Assembly (NCBI GenBank): GCA_027924585.1
Contig: BSBM01000186.1
Location: forward strand, 2,480,001-2,544,000
Direction of reading: 5' to 3'
Source of the DNA: Larix kaempferi
Taxonomy: Eukaryota > Streptophyta > Pinopsida > Pinales > Pinaceae
DNA: 64,000 nucleotides
Part shown: piece after piece, positions 33,964-45,359 of the stretch
Layout of the letters: each line of letters opens with the position of its first letter
Position numbering within the stretch: position 1 is the first letter of the stretch
Notes under the pieces: model-generated
Database searches by the model: none
What the model was told of the DNA's origin: nothing
Seen by the model: only the letters and a program-made list of their open reading frames with translations
Made by a program: the position numbers and the translations under genes

Positions 33964-34963
33964 ACTCATTAATCCGCACGCAAAAAATTGAATGATACCC
34001 TAGAGTTCGTGCAAACCCATGTAATTAAACGATAAATCATCACCGCCATATCTCTTTTTAATCATTGGATGAAAGATCTAGAATTTTCTTTAGCATCCTC
34101 TTTGCTTGTTGCTCCTTGTGTTCCATTTGCCCTCTTTCACTTTCCGCATCCAGGGATTTTTTATTGATCAATTTATTTTAAAAATGTTTTGAAGATTTCA
34201 AAATTTACACTTGTAACATTATCAATGTTTTTTTCCTTGGAAAAAACAAACCATATTAATAAAAGTATAGTTACATTCTTCATATTCCTTCATAAGCATG
34301 TCCTACAATTGTAATTTATGATCCGATCATAAAAACTAGTCCAATCCATCAAACTCAATATTAAAACAAGAATTTTTTATACATCCATGATAATTCAAAA
34401 TACAAAATTAAAAATCATCTTTCAGCATCACATATATTCTTGTGTATTCATATATTCTATGTCGAGACAAGTTCTTCAGTCAACTATCATTTATGAATTT
34501 GATATTATATAAGACTTGAAACCCTGTATACCTCCAGAATAGTCCAAAACTCATCTACATCATAGCTCACGAAATAGAGAAATGATAATTTCCAGTAACA
34601 TCATCATGATACAATTTCTTCATCTAACGCATCTGTAAAATAATCGCCTTGTAAACCAGTTGAGTTGATTTCATATATCACGAAAGGGGGCATGATAATA
34701 ACCAATGGAGCACTCATTTAAGTTTTTTTTTTTTTTAAGCTAGTTCCCATGGATTTAAGAACTTGTGACCTAACATAAGGAGTTCTTTAACAGTACACCC
34801 ATTCACCATCTATTTTTCACCCCACGGGAAAAAACTTTACTAAAAGTTAATAGAATGTGAAGAGAATAATACTCCAATCCTTAATTACTTGGGATAAACC
34901 CACTTACATCATTGTCCTTCTTATTAGCATCCAAAGATTGCAAATTCTTTCATCCCACAACAT

Positions 34964-35247
34964 TTATAAATTGTGCAACTCCTTTTATCATTCTCATTTT
35001 ATTTTTTCAAATTAAAATTTATTAATTTTTTACAATATTTGATATATTTCTTATCGTTTAATTGCATCTAATAATATTTAATATATTTTCAAAGTTTCAT
35101 TTGCCTTATAAATTGTGTAACTCCTTTTATCATTCTCATTTTATTTTTTCAAATTAAAATTTATTCATTTTTTACAATATTTGATATATTTCTTATCGTT
35201 CAATTGCATCTAATAATATTTTAATATATTTTCAAAGTTTCATTTGC
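34964..35247. repeat. Tandem duplication, 142-bp unit, private to the left arm
   Basis: Copies begin TTATAAATTGTG at 34964 and 35106 and are almost identical. The right arm has one copy, so the duplication came after the two arms diverged. Confidence 0.85.
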
Positions 35248-35381
35248 CTTTACTTTCCACTATAAACTTATTTGCATTTAATTTCCACTTATTAGTCCCT
35301 GCTAAGGGACTATGCCTTTACTTTCCACTATAAACTTATTTGCATTTAATTTCCACTTATTAGTCCCTACTAAGAGACTAT
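35246..35381. repeat. Tandem duplication, 68-bp unit, private to the left arm
   Basis: Units start GCCTTTACTTTCCAC at 35246 and 35314. Each includes CTTATTAGTCCCT and ends with GGGACTAT or GAGACTAT. The right arm has a single copy. Confidence 0.85.
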
Positions 35382-35793
35382 AGTGATCAGTTGGTCATAA
35401 ACAACTTTGACTTTTATATTAATACCAAATAAAATTATAATGTTTTTCAAAGTTTTCTAATATTTATATATTAAACTTAATATTTTGAAAATATAAATTA
35501 TTTTGTAGAATTTTTAAAATTTGTTATTTTTATTTTATGATTGGCTAAATTCTATGAAGTGACAAATTACCCCTGGTATGTGAAATTGCTTAAACAAAAT
35601 ATTAATTTAAATTTTAAAAATTTAAGTTTTTTTCCTAGCTTGACATGTGGTATTTGTACTAAAGGTTTCATTAATGATAATTAATATTATCATTTTTGTA
35701 CATTGTGTTATTGCTAATAAGTACACAAGTGTCCCTCCTTATTATTACATGTCTTCTCATTTTTAAATGCAATTTACTTTGGCTTCTATAGAC

Positions 35794-35936
35794 CTTTTTT
35801 TTCTTTACTAGGGGAATCGACAACAGAGGTTGGGTAGGTACTTGCCTGACACAGGGTCCAAGGCCCGAGTCATGGCACACAATGCAAGTTGGGGGAATCG
35901 AACACATGAACTTCTATTGACAACCAGTTTCATGAC
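35794..35936 (-). other. Possible tRNA-derived (SINE-like) fragment
   Basis: On the minus strand TGTTCGATTCCCCC (about 35889-35903) is a near-perfect Pol III B box. A loose A-box-like AAACTGGTTG lies about 30 bp upstream. No cloverleaf is convincing. Confidence 0.3.
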
Positions 35937-36312
35937 ATTTTTTAATTCGCTTAACTTCTGTTGTTTTTAATTGAAATCCATAAGTTTCAAATGAATATTA
36001 ATTTTATGTGAATATTAGCTTTACATTTTTTAATTGAAATCCATAAGTTTCAAATGAATATTAGCTTTACTTGAATATTAGCTTTACATTTTTTAACTCG
36101 CCTAACTTCTGCTATTTTTAATTGAAATCCATAAGTTTCATATGAATATTAGTTTTACCTGAATATTAGCTTTACATTTTTTAATTGAAATCCATAAGCT
36201 TCAAATGATTATTTTTTTTAAGAAATAATATTCACCATTACTTTTTTCATTCGCCTAACTTCTATTGTTTTTAATTGAAATCCATAAGTTTCAAATGATT
36301 ATTTTTTTAAGA
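35937..36312. repeat. Degenerate tandem array of a 50-90-bp unit
   Basis: Five occurrences of TTGAAATCCATAAG(T/C)TTCA (first near 35973, then about 36032, 36120, 36185 and 36277), interleaved with GAATATTAGCTTTACATTTTTTAA and TCGCCTAACTTCTG phrases. The unit length is irregular. Confidence 0.8.
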
Positions 36313-36895
36313 AATAGATATAGAATACATGACATTTTATTTAAATAATATAACAAATTGGAAAGAATTTTAATTATTAATTGAACCTTTAGTTTTAGTT
36401 TTCGATAAGTTGAATCTTATTATTATTTTTTAAATATTTGAAAGTACATTTTAAAATATTATATATATGTGAGTGAGAAATATAGACTTACTATATATAT
36501 ATATATATATAGATACAGATATAAGAGTGAGAAATATAGACTTACACATTTCAGTCATAATCATTAGGTATCTACTTTCTCTATTTTTTAATTAGAGACG
36601 TAGTCATATACATTAACCTAACAATTTTAACCAAATTATATAAATAATAATTAAATTTAAAATGTAAATTTTACTTAAAAACCAAGAATTAACATTTTAA
36701 CCATTCAAATTCAACAACTCTTAAGTTGTTATATTTTTTTTATTTCAAACACTATTTATATTTACAATGAAAGTTAATTATTTTATTATTTAAACCACAT
36801 GAAATTATATTTAAAATTAAATTAACATTTAATTTAAATTAAAATATATATTAATATTTACTTATAAGTATATAAGTTCTTTGCTATGTATAATA
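36313..36895. other. AT-rich spacer with a TA microsatellite
   Basis: (TA)n at 36491-36511, flanked on both sides by GAGTGAGAAATATAGACTTA, a 20-bp direct repeat. No gene. Confidence 0.6.
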
Positions 36896-36902
36896 AGAAC
36901 TA

Positions 36903-36985
36903 CATGTGGCATACTGGTAAGGGTGTTGGGATAATGGGCGTGAGGTTCAAGGTTCAATCCTCCTAGATCACCTATTTTTTTTTTT
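36903..36985 (+). repeat. tRNA-like sequence followed by T run: SINE head or decayed tRNA
   Basis: An A-box-like TGGCATACTGGTAA (36906-36919) and a B-box-like GGTTCAATCC (36951-36960) have the spacing of a tRNA gene and are followed by a T-rich run. Stems do not pair well, so this is not an active tRNA. A SINE 5' head is the likeliest reading. Confidence 0.45.
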
Positions 36986-37050
36986 AAATACAGAATTTCG
37001 TAAATAAATTGAATTTCATTATCATGTAAAGTGAGTTTTATACTTTCATA

Positions 37051-37225
37051 GATTTCAGTGTATTGGGTCTTTTTATTGCATATTTTTCAGTGTAAACGTT
37101 ATTTCATGGACGCATTGATTTAAATGTATGGACACATAGATTTCAGTGTATGGGGATTTTTATTGCATATTTTTCGGTGTAGATGTTATTTTATGGATGC
37201 ATAGATTTCCGCGTATCGATGCATT
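37051..37225. repeat. Tandem duplication, 88-bp unit
   Basis: GATTTCAGTGTATTGGG at 37051 and GATTTCAGTGTATGGGG at 37139 each lead into TTTTTATTGCATATTTTTC-GTGTA and GTTATTT-ATGGA-GCAT. A short third part follows at about 37220. Confidence 0.8.
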
Positions 37226-37690
37226 GATTTCAGTGACAACAAAAGGATGAGAAGAAGACTTGAAACGAAAAGCAGAAGAAGAAAAATAATTTCGAAAAAA
37301 GAAGTTGGATGAAATGAGAGTAGAAGAACTAGAAAAACGAAGAAAATGAAACGTAGATTGACAAAAAGAATATTGAAAAAGAAATTTAGACAATTTGACA
37401 GTAGAAGAATGAGAGGAACAAATAAAATGAAACGTTGATCGACAAAGAGTGTATCAAGAGAGAAAGTTGAAGCAGTCGGAAGAACAACGAATATTGATCG
37501 ACAAAGAGCGTATCGAGAGAGAAAGTTGAAGCAATTGGAAGAAACAAAAAACCAGTTTACAGAACAACAAATAAATCAAAATGTACGAAATGACGAAATA
37601 ACAGAAGGAGAAGGAGAAGAACAAACAAAACAAAACGTAGATCAACAAAAAGACAATCGAAAAAAAAAGTTAGGCGAATTGTCTCTATTT
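37226..37690 (+). pseudogene. Purine-rich region coding a degenerate basic/acidic repeat, Helitron-helicase-like N terminus
   Basis: The plus strand is strongly A/G-rich. In one frame it reads as a series of about 27-codon repeats of the form NVDRQRxYxxRKLxxL-T-EELEE, broken by several stops. At DNA level GACAAAGAG(T/C)GTATC(A/G)AGAG repeats at 37441 and 37500. Charged repeats of this kind occur in front of the catalytic part of Helitron/PIF1-like proteins. A PIF1 remnant lies 2.7 kb away, but on the opposite strand, so a direct link is not shown. The longest open part is 37526-37795. Confidence 0.4.
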
Positions 37691-37842
37691 TCCAGTTTAA
37701 CAATTTACTCAATCCTTAATACTTATTACTTAGGTTATGATCATCCTCATAAATGTATTTGTGTTTTCAAATTAACATGTTCCTTTCAATGCTGATCAAA
37801 CTCCAGTTTTGCGTCACCGCCGACGATTGAAACCAGCCTAGT

Positions 37843-37985
37843 TCCAAATCCTAGGCTCTATCAAGCACCTAGAAGGATCAAATCTCCCGAGGTGAAAACC
37901 TCTCCTTCAGTGCAATACCTGAGAAGAGGTTTGCACCTCAGGAGATTTAATCCCTCTCAACGCTTGATAGAGCCTAGGATTTGGA
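37843..37985. repeat. 143-bp hairpin with 24-bp perfect outer stem
   Basis: 37843-37866 is the exact reverse complement of 37962-37985. Inside, 37867-37910 pairs with 37919-37961 at roughly 80%, leaving an 8-nt loop. The near-complete single stem resembles a microRNA precursor or a very short foldback MITE. Strand is undetermined. Confidence 0.85.
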
Positions 37986-38014
37986 TCTAGTAAATAAGAT
38001 ATATCTTTTTCCTT

Positions 38015-38140
38015 TTGTGAACCTTTTAGATTGGTTAACAATAACATTTTGAATAAATTTTATTTATCATAAATAAAAAAATTTCTCAAAGTTTTGTGAG
38101 TTTTTTAGATTGGTTAATAATAATATTTTGAATAATTTTT
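38015..38140. repeat. Tandem duplication, 77-bp unit
   Basis: TTTTGTGAACCTTTTAGATTGG at about 38015 is repeated at about 38092 as TTTTGTGAGTTTTTTAGATTGG. Both lead into AATAATATTTTGAATAA-like sequence. Confidence 0.75.
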
Positions 38141-38256
38141 TTAAAGAAGACAAAAATTATTTTATTGTATAACTAAAGTAATCGATATTTTATATATTAA
38201 TAGGTTTATCATTTGAGATTATGCTACTTATCAATTAATAAATATATTAGAAATAA

Positions 38257-38500
38257 ATGGAGAATAAAGGTAAATGACACTTTGAAAATATTAAAATATC
38301 GTTAAATGTTATTAAATGATAAGTAAAAAAACATTGTAAAAAGTTCATAAATTCTAATTAAACATTTAAAACTATTTTTTTTAAAATTAGATTAGAGAAA
38401 AACGAAACATTCTAAAATAAGAATAATAAAGAGAGTTACATGATTTCTAAAATTTTGTGGGATGAAAGAATTTATGATTTATGTGATGTTATTGTAAACA
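38257..38500 (+). repeat. Diverged third fragment of the inverted-repeat family
   Basis: Colinear with 52880-53090 of the right arm on the same strand: ACTTTGAAAATAT, then AGAGTTACATGATTTCTAAAATTTTGTGGG-type sequence and GAAAGAATTTA. It is much more diverged than the two main arms. Confidence 0.55.
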
Positions 38501-40332
38501 TTGAAATCAACTAAAAACTTAAATTCTTAGTAAAAATTTATAAAAAACTTAAACCCATCCAAATTCACTAATACCATTCAAATATAATCATTTGTTTAAT
38601 ATTTAATTAAATTCAATCTAAAATAATTCTAAACTAATTCTCAAAATATGTATCTTAATTTTTTTTGCTTTCTAAGTTTAAATTTTAAATTACAAATATC
38701 ACTTAATTTTGAGTAAATACAATAAGTATTATTATCCAATATTAAAATGAGTTAAAAATTTTAAAATCTAAGTTATATTGTAAAAATTTAATTTTCAATA
38801 AAAAAATCCCAACATACAAAATTAAAATTAACCTATAATTAATCCATTTATTTATATTTTGTTTAATCCATTTATTTATATTTATTGATTTTCTTTACAT
38901 TGTAATTTGTAGCTACATAGGAGGAATAATATGAAGCTTCATTACATATAGAAGACCATCAGAACTTGCTTCGCACCTGATTCTAGGCCAAAGGATGCTC
39001 GGGAGTTGATCTCCAAGTTGGATCGTCCAAAATGGCTTCCATTACATTAAATAATCCTTCAATCTCTTCTTGAGCCATGTAATTGTTGTTGAATCCACCA
39101 CCTTCAATATCATTTAGATGGTTTAATGACAATCTTGAGCATTTAGATTGTCTCAAAGCTATGGTATAATAAAATAAAACAAGAGGAATTATTTCCATAA
39201 CTACCCTAAATATTTTCTAGAAATTTTGGAGGGATCATAATCTCTAACTCTCTCCAAATTTTATAAACAATAATCTAGATTTCGGAATCAAGAGTTCTTT
39301 AACGCCAATTTAATTAATGGTGGCATGAAGTAATTATTGTTTATATTAAATAATGCACTCTGATATTGATATTTCTATTAAATAATGCAATGTGGTATTG
39401 AAAACAATACCACAACATCACATATTATTTTTTAAATTTATTATTTTTATATTGATTTAAACCCTAGTAAAAATGGCCAATTCTAACATCCCAACTAATG
39501 GAAATTTTTTAATTTTAAAAATTAAAAAAATATTTTTTATTTTAAGAAAATTTAGTTTAATATATAATATGAATTAAAACATTACAAAACATAACTCGGA
39601 TTAATTTAAAGTTATATTAGTTTGACCTAAACCGATTCTCTGATAGGTATAAAAATATTTGCGATTCATGTTATCTCACGCATACCTAAATCGTGATGTG
39701 ATATAAAGTATATGGTATGGCCTCAGTAATCCATATCATAACTCCTGACATGTAATATAAAATTTATATCATAAATCATGACATGTAATATAAAATATAT
39801 GGTATGGTCTTCAGTGGTTTAACATATATAGGATATAAGTACTAGCATACCCCAAAAGCAGGGAAAATGAAACACCGAGAAAAACTTCAATATGTTGTAA
39901 AATGAGAGAAAGTTGTGTGTACGTAAACAATATAATTTCATGTGTTTGAAGGAAAACCTATCTAATTTATGGTAGGGATAGTAGTCGATGAAATTGAAAT
40001 GAAAACTCTCCTGCAAGTACTAATAAGCAATAAATACAAACTCATGTAATCGATGGAAAATAAAATGGAATGTACAATAATTTGTCATACAATAAAGTAT
40101 ATATATGTTAGTAAAACAATAAAGGGTTAGGTAGTTAGCAGGGTTAACTATGATTATATTGGAAATCAACATTTGTATTTTCATTTGGTAGGGAGAGTGT
40201 AGGGATTAAGGGTTGCAAGTTTAAGTGTTAAAGGGACAAAGAATGAAGGAGTGCCTCTTGCTTTTTTCAAAGTGTGATAGATGAAGTGTCTTTCATTTTT
40301 TCATAGCAGTCGAAGGAGAATGGTCGTGCAAT
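38501..40332. other. AT-rich DNA with one small minus-strand frame
   Basis: A 71-codon minus-strand frame (39198 down to 38983) starts at a real ATG and encodes a hydrophilic peptide (SLNHLNDIEGGGFNNNYMAQ). It matches no family I know and may be a fragment of an exon or chance. Short repeated phrases with ACATGTAATATAAAAT lie at 39750-39800. Nothing else is recognised. Confidence 0.35.
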
Positions 40333-40700
40333 TCACAATCCTTCTAATGTTGTAGTGCATGACATTGGAGTGAAGGTCAAGCCTTGACATTCATTATTAC
40401 CAATGTCAACGGTTGACCTTGATAATGTCAATCCTTGGGATTTATGAATAGTCAATGCCCAAGCCATCTTGATGGGGATTTGTTTCTTGTTACATCTATT
40501 TGTCGGTGGAATTGGTATGTTCTTTGATTGAGATTGGCCCATGGAGGGCCAATGTAATTATCAAATTCCACGATAACATAGGATGTCAAATGATGAGGGA
40601 TAGATCCAGGTGTGTATACAATTTTCATGACCACTCCAAGTGCACCGTTTACAAAAAAAGGGAATCTAAATAAAAAAAAAAATTGTTGATGATAACATAA
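40333..40700 (-). pseudogene. PIF1-like DNA helicase C-terminal remnant (probable Helitron origin)
   Basis: Reading leftward, FVNGALGVVMKIVYTPG and a VEFDNYIGPPW block (about 40660-40550) are followed, after a frameshift, by IPIKMAWALTIHKSQGLTLS and a DIGNNE-QGLTF block (40530-40345). These are the C-terminal helicase motifs of PIF1, including the AWAxTIHKSQGLT motif that couples ATP hydrolysis to DNA unwinding. Plant genomes carry many such copies as parts of Helitron transposons. Only about 120 codons survive. The Walker A and B region and any Rep domain are missing, and the final conserved SR pair is altered (TPMSC). Confidence 0.8.
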
Positions 40701-42439
40701 GCATAAAACTGTTAGCAATATCATTATGACAAATGCTTTTCTAAGAAAAAAGGTAACAAAAATTATTTAAATTACAAAGAGATCTCATAAATGGGGATCG
40801 ATCTCTCAGCACAAGACCTTGGTTGTTCACAACGATATTAAAGAAACTATGATGCTAAATATGAATGTTAAAATTATGAGTTGCACTGGAGGACTGCGCT
40901 GCTTTACACTATGAAGGTGTTCAGTTGGATCGTGGGCTTGGTTAACTCAGGATTGTATCCGTTCCTCTGGTGGATTTTTTTTATGTCGATGGCCTATGAG
41001 GAGCCACCCCCTTCCATATATATATATATATATATGAAAATAAATAAAATATTTTTCGTCATGTAAAATAAGAATAGTTATTGTTTAGTAACAAAGTGTA
41101 TCAATGATATATATATATATATATATATATATAAGTCAATTAGAATTTTATGCACATATGAAAAAACTTAGAGGATTGAATGTAATGGTCATTTAAAATT
41201 TGCACGTATATTTTTGGAGGATTGAATGTATCTTATGAGATGACAGTAGTGCCATATCACTATAACCATAAGAAATGTAGTGACACCTTGAAGAAGTTAC
41301 ATAATATGTTCTAAATGGTGTTATTCTTTGACAAATCTTGGCACATTTGGTTTTTCTTTAACAAATCTTGGCATATTTATGAGTGTAAGGAGGATGCTAT
41401 CTAATAACAAAAATTACTTTCACCATATAAAAAAGGGACACCATTAGTATTTTTTTTCTAGTAATGGAGTAAATGCTCATTGGTACATTTCTTTGCTCTA
41501 TGTGTTTTCTTATGTGTTTCCTCATCTTGCGAGAAAAATGATACCCACCATTCTAGGTATTCATATTCAAAAATATGTGTTTCCTTATCATGCACTATCA
41601 TTGATGAAAATTGTATCTGTGCAAAATTATTTTCTTGCATATAATTCCTCATATGTATGAGTGACTTATTTGTGAAATTTAGACATCGAACAAATTAAAT
41701 TAAGGAAGGCACCATTATTGCAATCTGTTTGCATCACAAATGAATTCAATTAATTTTTTATAATTTTTTAGTAATTCAAAATGGGCTTAAACTCTTCCAC
41801 CCATTACCGTATGTGTTTAATTTGTAGGGATTTGAAGGAACACTTGTGAATGTTGAAATATCAAATGGAATTATGGTACAAAGGTGTGGTTATGAAAATG
41901 ATGAGACAATGTGTTGCAGAGGTTTTTCTGTTTCATGCAAATTTATTTGTTGAATCTATTTGAAATGAAAAATTATATTAAGCATCGTGAAATTTTTTAA
42001 GTTGTATGTTCTTGATCGAGTTTAGATATGAACCTTCACAAAATGAATATTTTAAACATCGCAAAACCTGAAATTGGGATTACAGCAATGAGAATTATGA
42101 ATTTGATTGAATTCAAATTATAGCATCATCAAGTCCTCTCTCCTTTGTTCTCCATAATGACCATTCCCCTTTTCTCGGTTCTATGCATATTTATCTATCA
42201 CACTATTTTCTTTCTACCAACATGGACATCAATGTGACAATAATTTGTGTGTCAAATTGATGGGTCCATTTTTCAGGTATTTGATAACCCTTTTTCCACA
42301 GTCCAGCTCAAGCAATGGTAAAGAAACGCACTAAATTGTGGGAAAAGTGTTTTACTTTAATTATTTAATGAAATTGTTTTTATGATTAATCTTGTATGTT
42401 AGAATGCGTATCAAATAAACTGATTATATGGAAACCAAG
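40701..42439. other. AT-rich spacer with TA microsatellites
   Basis: (AT)n tracts at 41017-41035 and 41107-41133. Short direct repeats such as ACAAATCTTGGCA (about 41330 and 41365). Frames here are short and unconvincing. Confidence 0.5.
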
Positions 42440-42870
42440 TGTGATTGAGCAGGTTCAGGGTCATTAAAGGATGGACGTGTAGAAGACTAAAGGATCACCA
42501 AGCTCGGCACCCTGTTTCCTGATTAATAGAGGACGCACTCCCACTTTCAAGATGAATCGGCATTTTGACAATCAGTTAAGATCAGAGTTAAATCGTATAA
42601 ATATGGACCTCTTGGGTAGCGAGAGGCCCCTGCTGTTATTTTTGGGAAAGACATTAGTTTTAACGTTTTCTGCACTATTGAGATACTAAGAAGTACAGAC
42701 TTCTATTTTGACATGGATTTTATATATTAATGAAAGATTGATGATTAATTCCAACGAGCGTTTCTAAGTCTTTATTCTCTCCTGAGTATGGGTTGGGGAG
42801 GGCCCCTCCAACATGTAGGTCAGGAGATTCCTATTTGCAGGTATTTTTCCAAGTATGTGTTTTACATTGA
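42440..42870 (+). promoter_or_regulatory. LTR-like promoter region
   Basis: CGTATAAATATGG (about 42594-42606) is a good TATA box. It is followed by GACCTCTTGGGTAGCGAGAGGCCCC, a short hairpin where transcription would start. The look is that of a U3/R region of an old LTR, but I cannot find either end or a partner copy. Confidence 0.35.
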
Positions 42871-44259
42871 TGAACAGTTCTATGATATACGAGAGCGTTT
42901 GAATGATTCATTGTTTTCTGTAGTAGTTTAGAATGCATTCCGTAGTAAAGTAAAACGATTTCAGTAGTCCTGTAGGTTCTTTCTTTCAATGCATATTGTT
43001 ATCAACGGTTACATGTGAAATAGCTTTGCTTTCGATATCATAGTTTAGATCTGGAAGTTCACTGCAGTTTCTCATCGTGATTAGTTTCTTTTGACTTCTT
43101 AGTAATAGATGGGTAAGCATAGAATGATCGTACTTCAATTCTAGATTGGTAAAACAAGTTAGATCAAGACTCCAATTTTGTGCGCAGATAGTAGTTACAG
43201 ACTTTGTTTCCCCAATAGTAGAATAGCTCTGTTATGATATTTTCATTCTCATCATTTAATCATTTCAGCATTTTAATTATTTCATATTTTTGTATCTTCA
43301 TTTCTTAGAACAGATCAACATCTAATTACTTTTGCATTTTAATTATTTAGAATAGATTCCCTGCTTTATTTCTTAGAACATATTTACTGCTTTCAACACT
43401 TTAATTCTTTTAATTAGATTTATTGCTTTCCAGTATTTTATTCCATAGCATAATCAGTTTTCACATTTAGTAGACAATCTTTAGAACATTGATACCGACA
43501 TCCAACTGTGACAAGAGATTATCCTATAAGAGCACAGATAGTGCATGCATCTCTCAAGTTTGTACGTTCCCCAGGTTGACATTTAAAGTAGGCTCTTGGT
43601 ATAGATGCCCTCACTAGGCATCCACATTAGGAGCTCACCACAAATATTTTGAGAATGCCCCATATCTCTCTTTCTTGTTGCCTTATGCCAATCCCAACAT
43701 CAAGGAGACATATCCATCACAGAATTAATTATTGGAGCAACAATTTTTACCCTAGTTGGGGTTCATAAGAAATCTAGGGAGCAGGTAACATAATTTTTTT
43801 TTATCATCAAGCTTATGCATTACCGATTATGTTCTAACATCTCATCATTGCCTTGCGCACATTTTGCATGGTTGAAAGATAAAGTGATCAAATCAATATC
43901 CCAAAGGTGGTCTTATGAGTAATTTCTTTTAGTTTCATGTCCGTATCGATCTTGGAAAACTCCAAATCATAAACACCTTAGCTTAAATAATAAGTAATGG
44001 ATGTAGTTATGTTATTTTTTCATGCTCCTAGAGGCCTATAAAGAAAGTAGGGTCACTTTATTTCTCAAGTAGGGTCTCTTCATTGCTCTTATAGTTTTTT
44101 TATAGAATTGGCACCCTTCAACAAAGGCCTAAATATCTACCACAAGGTTTTTTTCTTCTTATGAGACTCTAATAAACATGGCTCCCATGGTTAAAAGGGA
44201 TTTTGGTATGCTCAACACATTAATATAAGATGCAGTTACTATGCATCATATGGATGCAC
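42871..44259. other. Non-coding, T-rich, perhaps the remainder of an old LTR
   Basis: Repeated phrases such as TTTTAATTATTT and TTTCTTAGAACA (43260-43390) suggest degenerate short repeats. No gene or domain. Confidence 0.35.
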
Positions 44260-44439
44260 AAGTTTGAAGTCTGACCAGTGAGGTCGCAACGATCAAAGAG
44301 AGCAAAATACGTGGTTGTACTCCTGACGCACTTGACCATAACGACGAGGAATTCGAGGAAGTGGAAGCACGGGAAGCAACAAAGGAAGAGCCAGAAGACA
44401 GATTCATCAAGATTCTAACAGAGATGAGAGGTTAGACAA

Positions 44440-45240
44440 AGATGGATGTACCTACCTACTCATGAAGTCTCGATTCAGAAGACTTGATAGATTGGTTCAT
44501 AGAAATGGATAAATACTTTGACATAGAGCATATAGAGGATCCTAAACGGGTTAAAATTGCATGTATGAGGTTGAAGGGTCATGCCTCATTGTGGTGGGAC
44601 AATGTGCAGGTTGACAGAGTCAAGAAAGGCAAGGAGAAAATCAAGTCTTGGGATAGGATGGTTTCCAAGATGAAAGGGAAGTTCTTGCCCAGTGACTATG
44701 TGATTTCCTTGTTCAAAAAGCTGCAAAACTTTTGACAGAAAGAGATAACCGTGAAGGAGTACACAAAAGAGTTCTATAGACTGTCGATTCAGTTTGGTCA
44801 AACCGACGAAGGCGAAGAAGCTGTTGCGAGATATATAAATGGATTGAAGTATTCCATATAGGACTAGTTGATCCTGTCGAGGTTTAGATCGGTCGGTGAA
44901 GCCTATCAACTAGCTCTGAAGCCAGAAGAGAAACTGTCGAGGATAACTACATCAACCAGAGGTAGGATGACAGGTCAAGGTGCAAAGACTGTTTCCACAA
45001 AGGGCCAAAGTAGTGGAATCAAGAGAGAAGCTATCGAAGATAAACGATGTGCAAAAGGGACAACGACCAGAGAAAGAATGCAGGGAAAATGATGGGATGG
45101 TCGAGAGACCCATGGTCAGGGTGCGTATGGTCGAAATTGTCCAATAGACAAGAAAGGAGCTAACAAACCAGCTGTAGTCTATTATAAGTGTCACAGAGTG
45201 GGACACAAATCCTATGAATGCCCATAGAATCTACACGTGA
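44440..45240 (+). pseudogene. Gag with decayed zinc knuckle (IFG7-like element)
   Basis: The core reads SEDLIDWFIEMDKYFD, then RLKGHASLWWDNVQ and MKGKFLPSDYVISLFKKLQN, all standard for the Gag capsid region of chromoviruses. A TGA at 44733-44735 and later stops break it. Near 45180-45226 a CCHC motif is visible as YKCHRVGHKSYECP, but the first Cys is replaced by Tyr. Gag would have packaged the element's RNA. Confidence 0.8.
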
Positions 45241-45359
45241 TGGATGAGTCGAAACCCAGACGTCGAAGAGATGAGCAAATCAACAAGGGGACAAAATCAA
45301 CATCTGAAAATGGAGAAGAGGGTAGAGGAAGAGGTTGAACTATGAAGGCCAGGAGAACG

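Larger units (their letters stand above)
30556..35793 (-). repeat. Left arm of a large inverted repeat (unclassified repeat family, about 5.2 kb)
   Basis: Colinear with the reverse complement of 52395-57537 along its whole length, roughly 85-90% identical by eye, with small indels. Anchors: 30600-30740 against 57300-57440, 31060-31250 against 56810-56980, 32000-32390 against 55680-56130, 33180-33960 against 54120-54910, and 34160-34420 against 53590-53930. The inner end reads GGTCTATAGAAGCC on the minus strand, matching GGTCTATAGAGGCC in the right arm. No terminal inverted repeats, LTRs or poly-A tail were found, so I cannot assign a class. Confidence 0.85.

Noticed and set aside
35937-36312. 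Telomere- or centromere-type satellite
   Set aside because: The unit length is irregular and there are only about five copies, so it is a local degenerate array.
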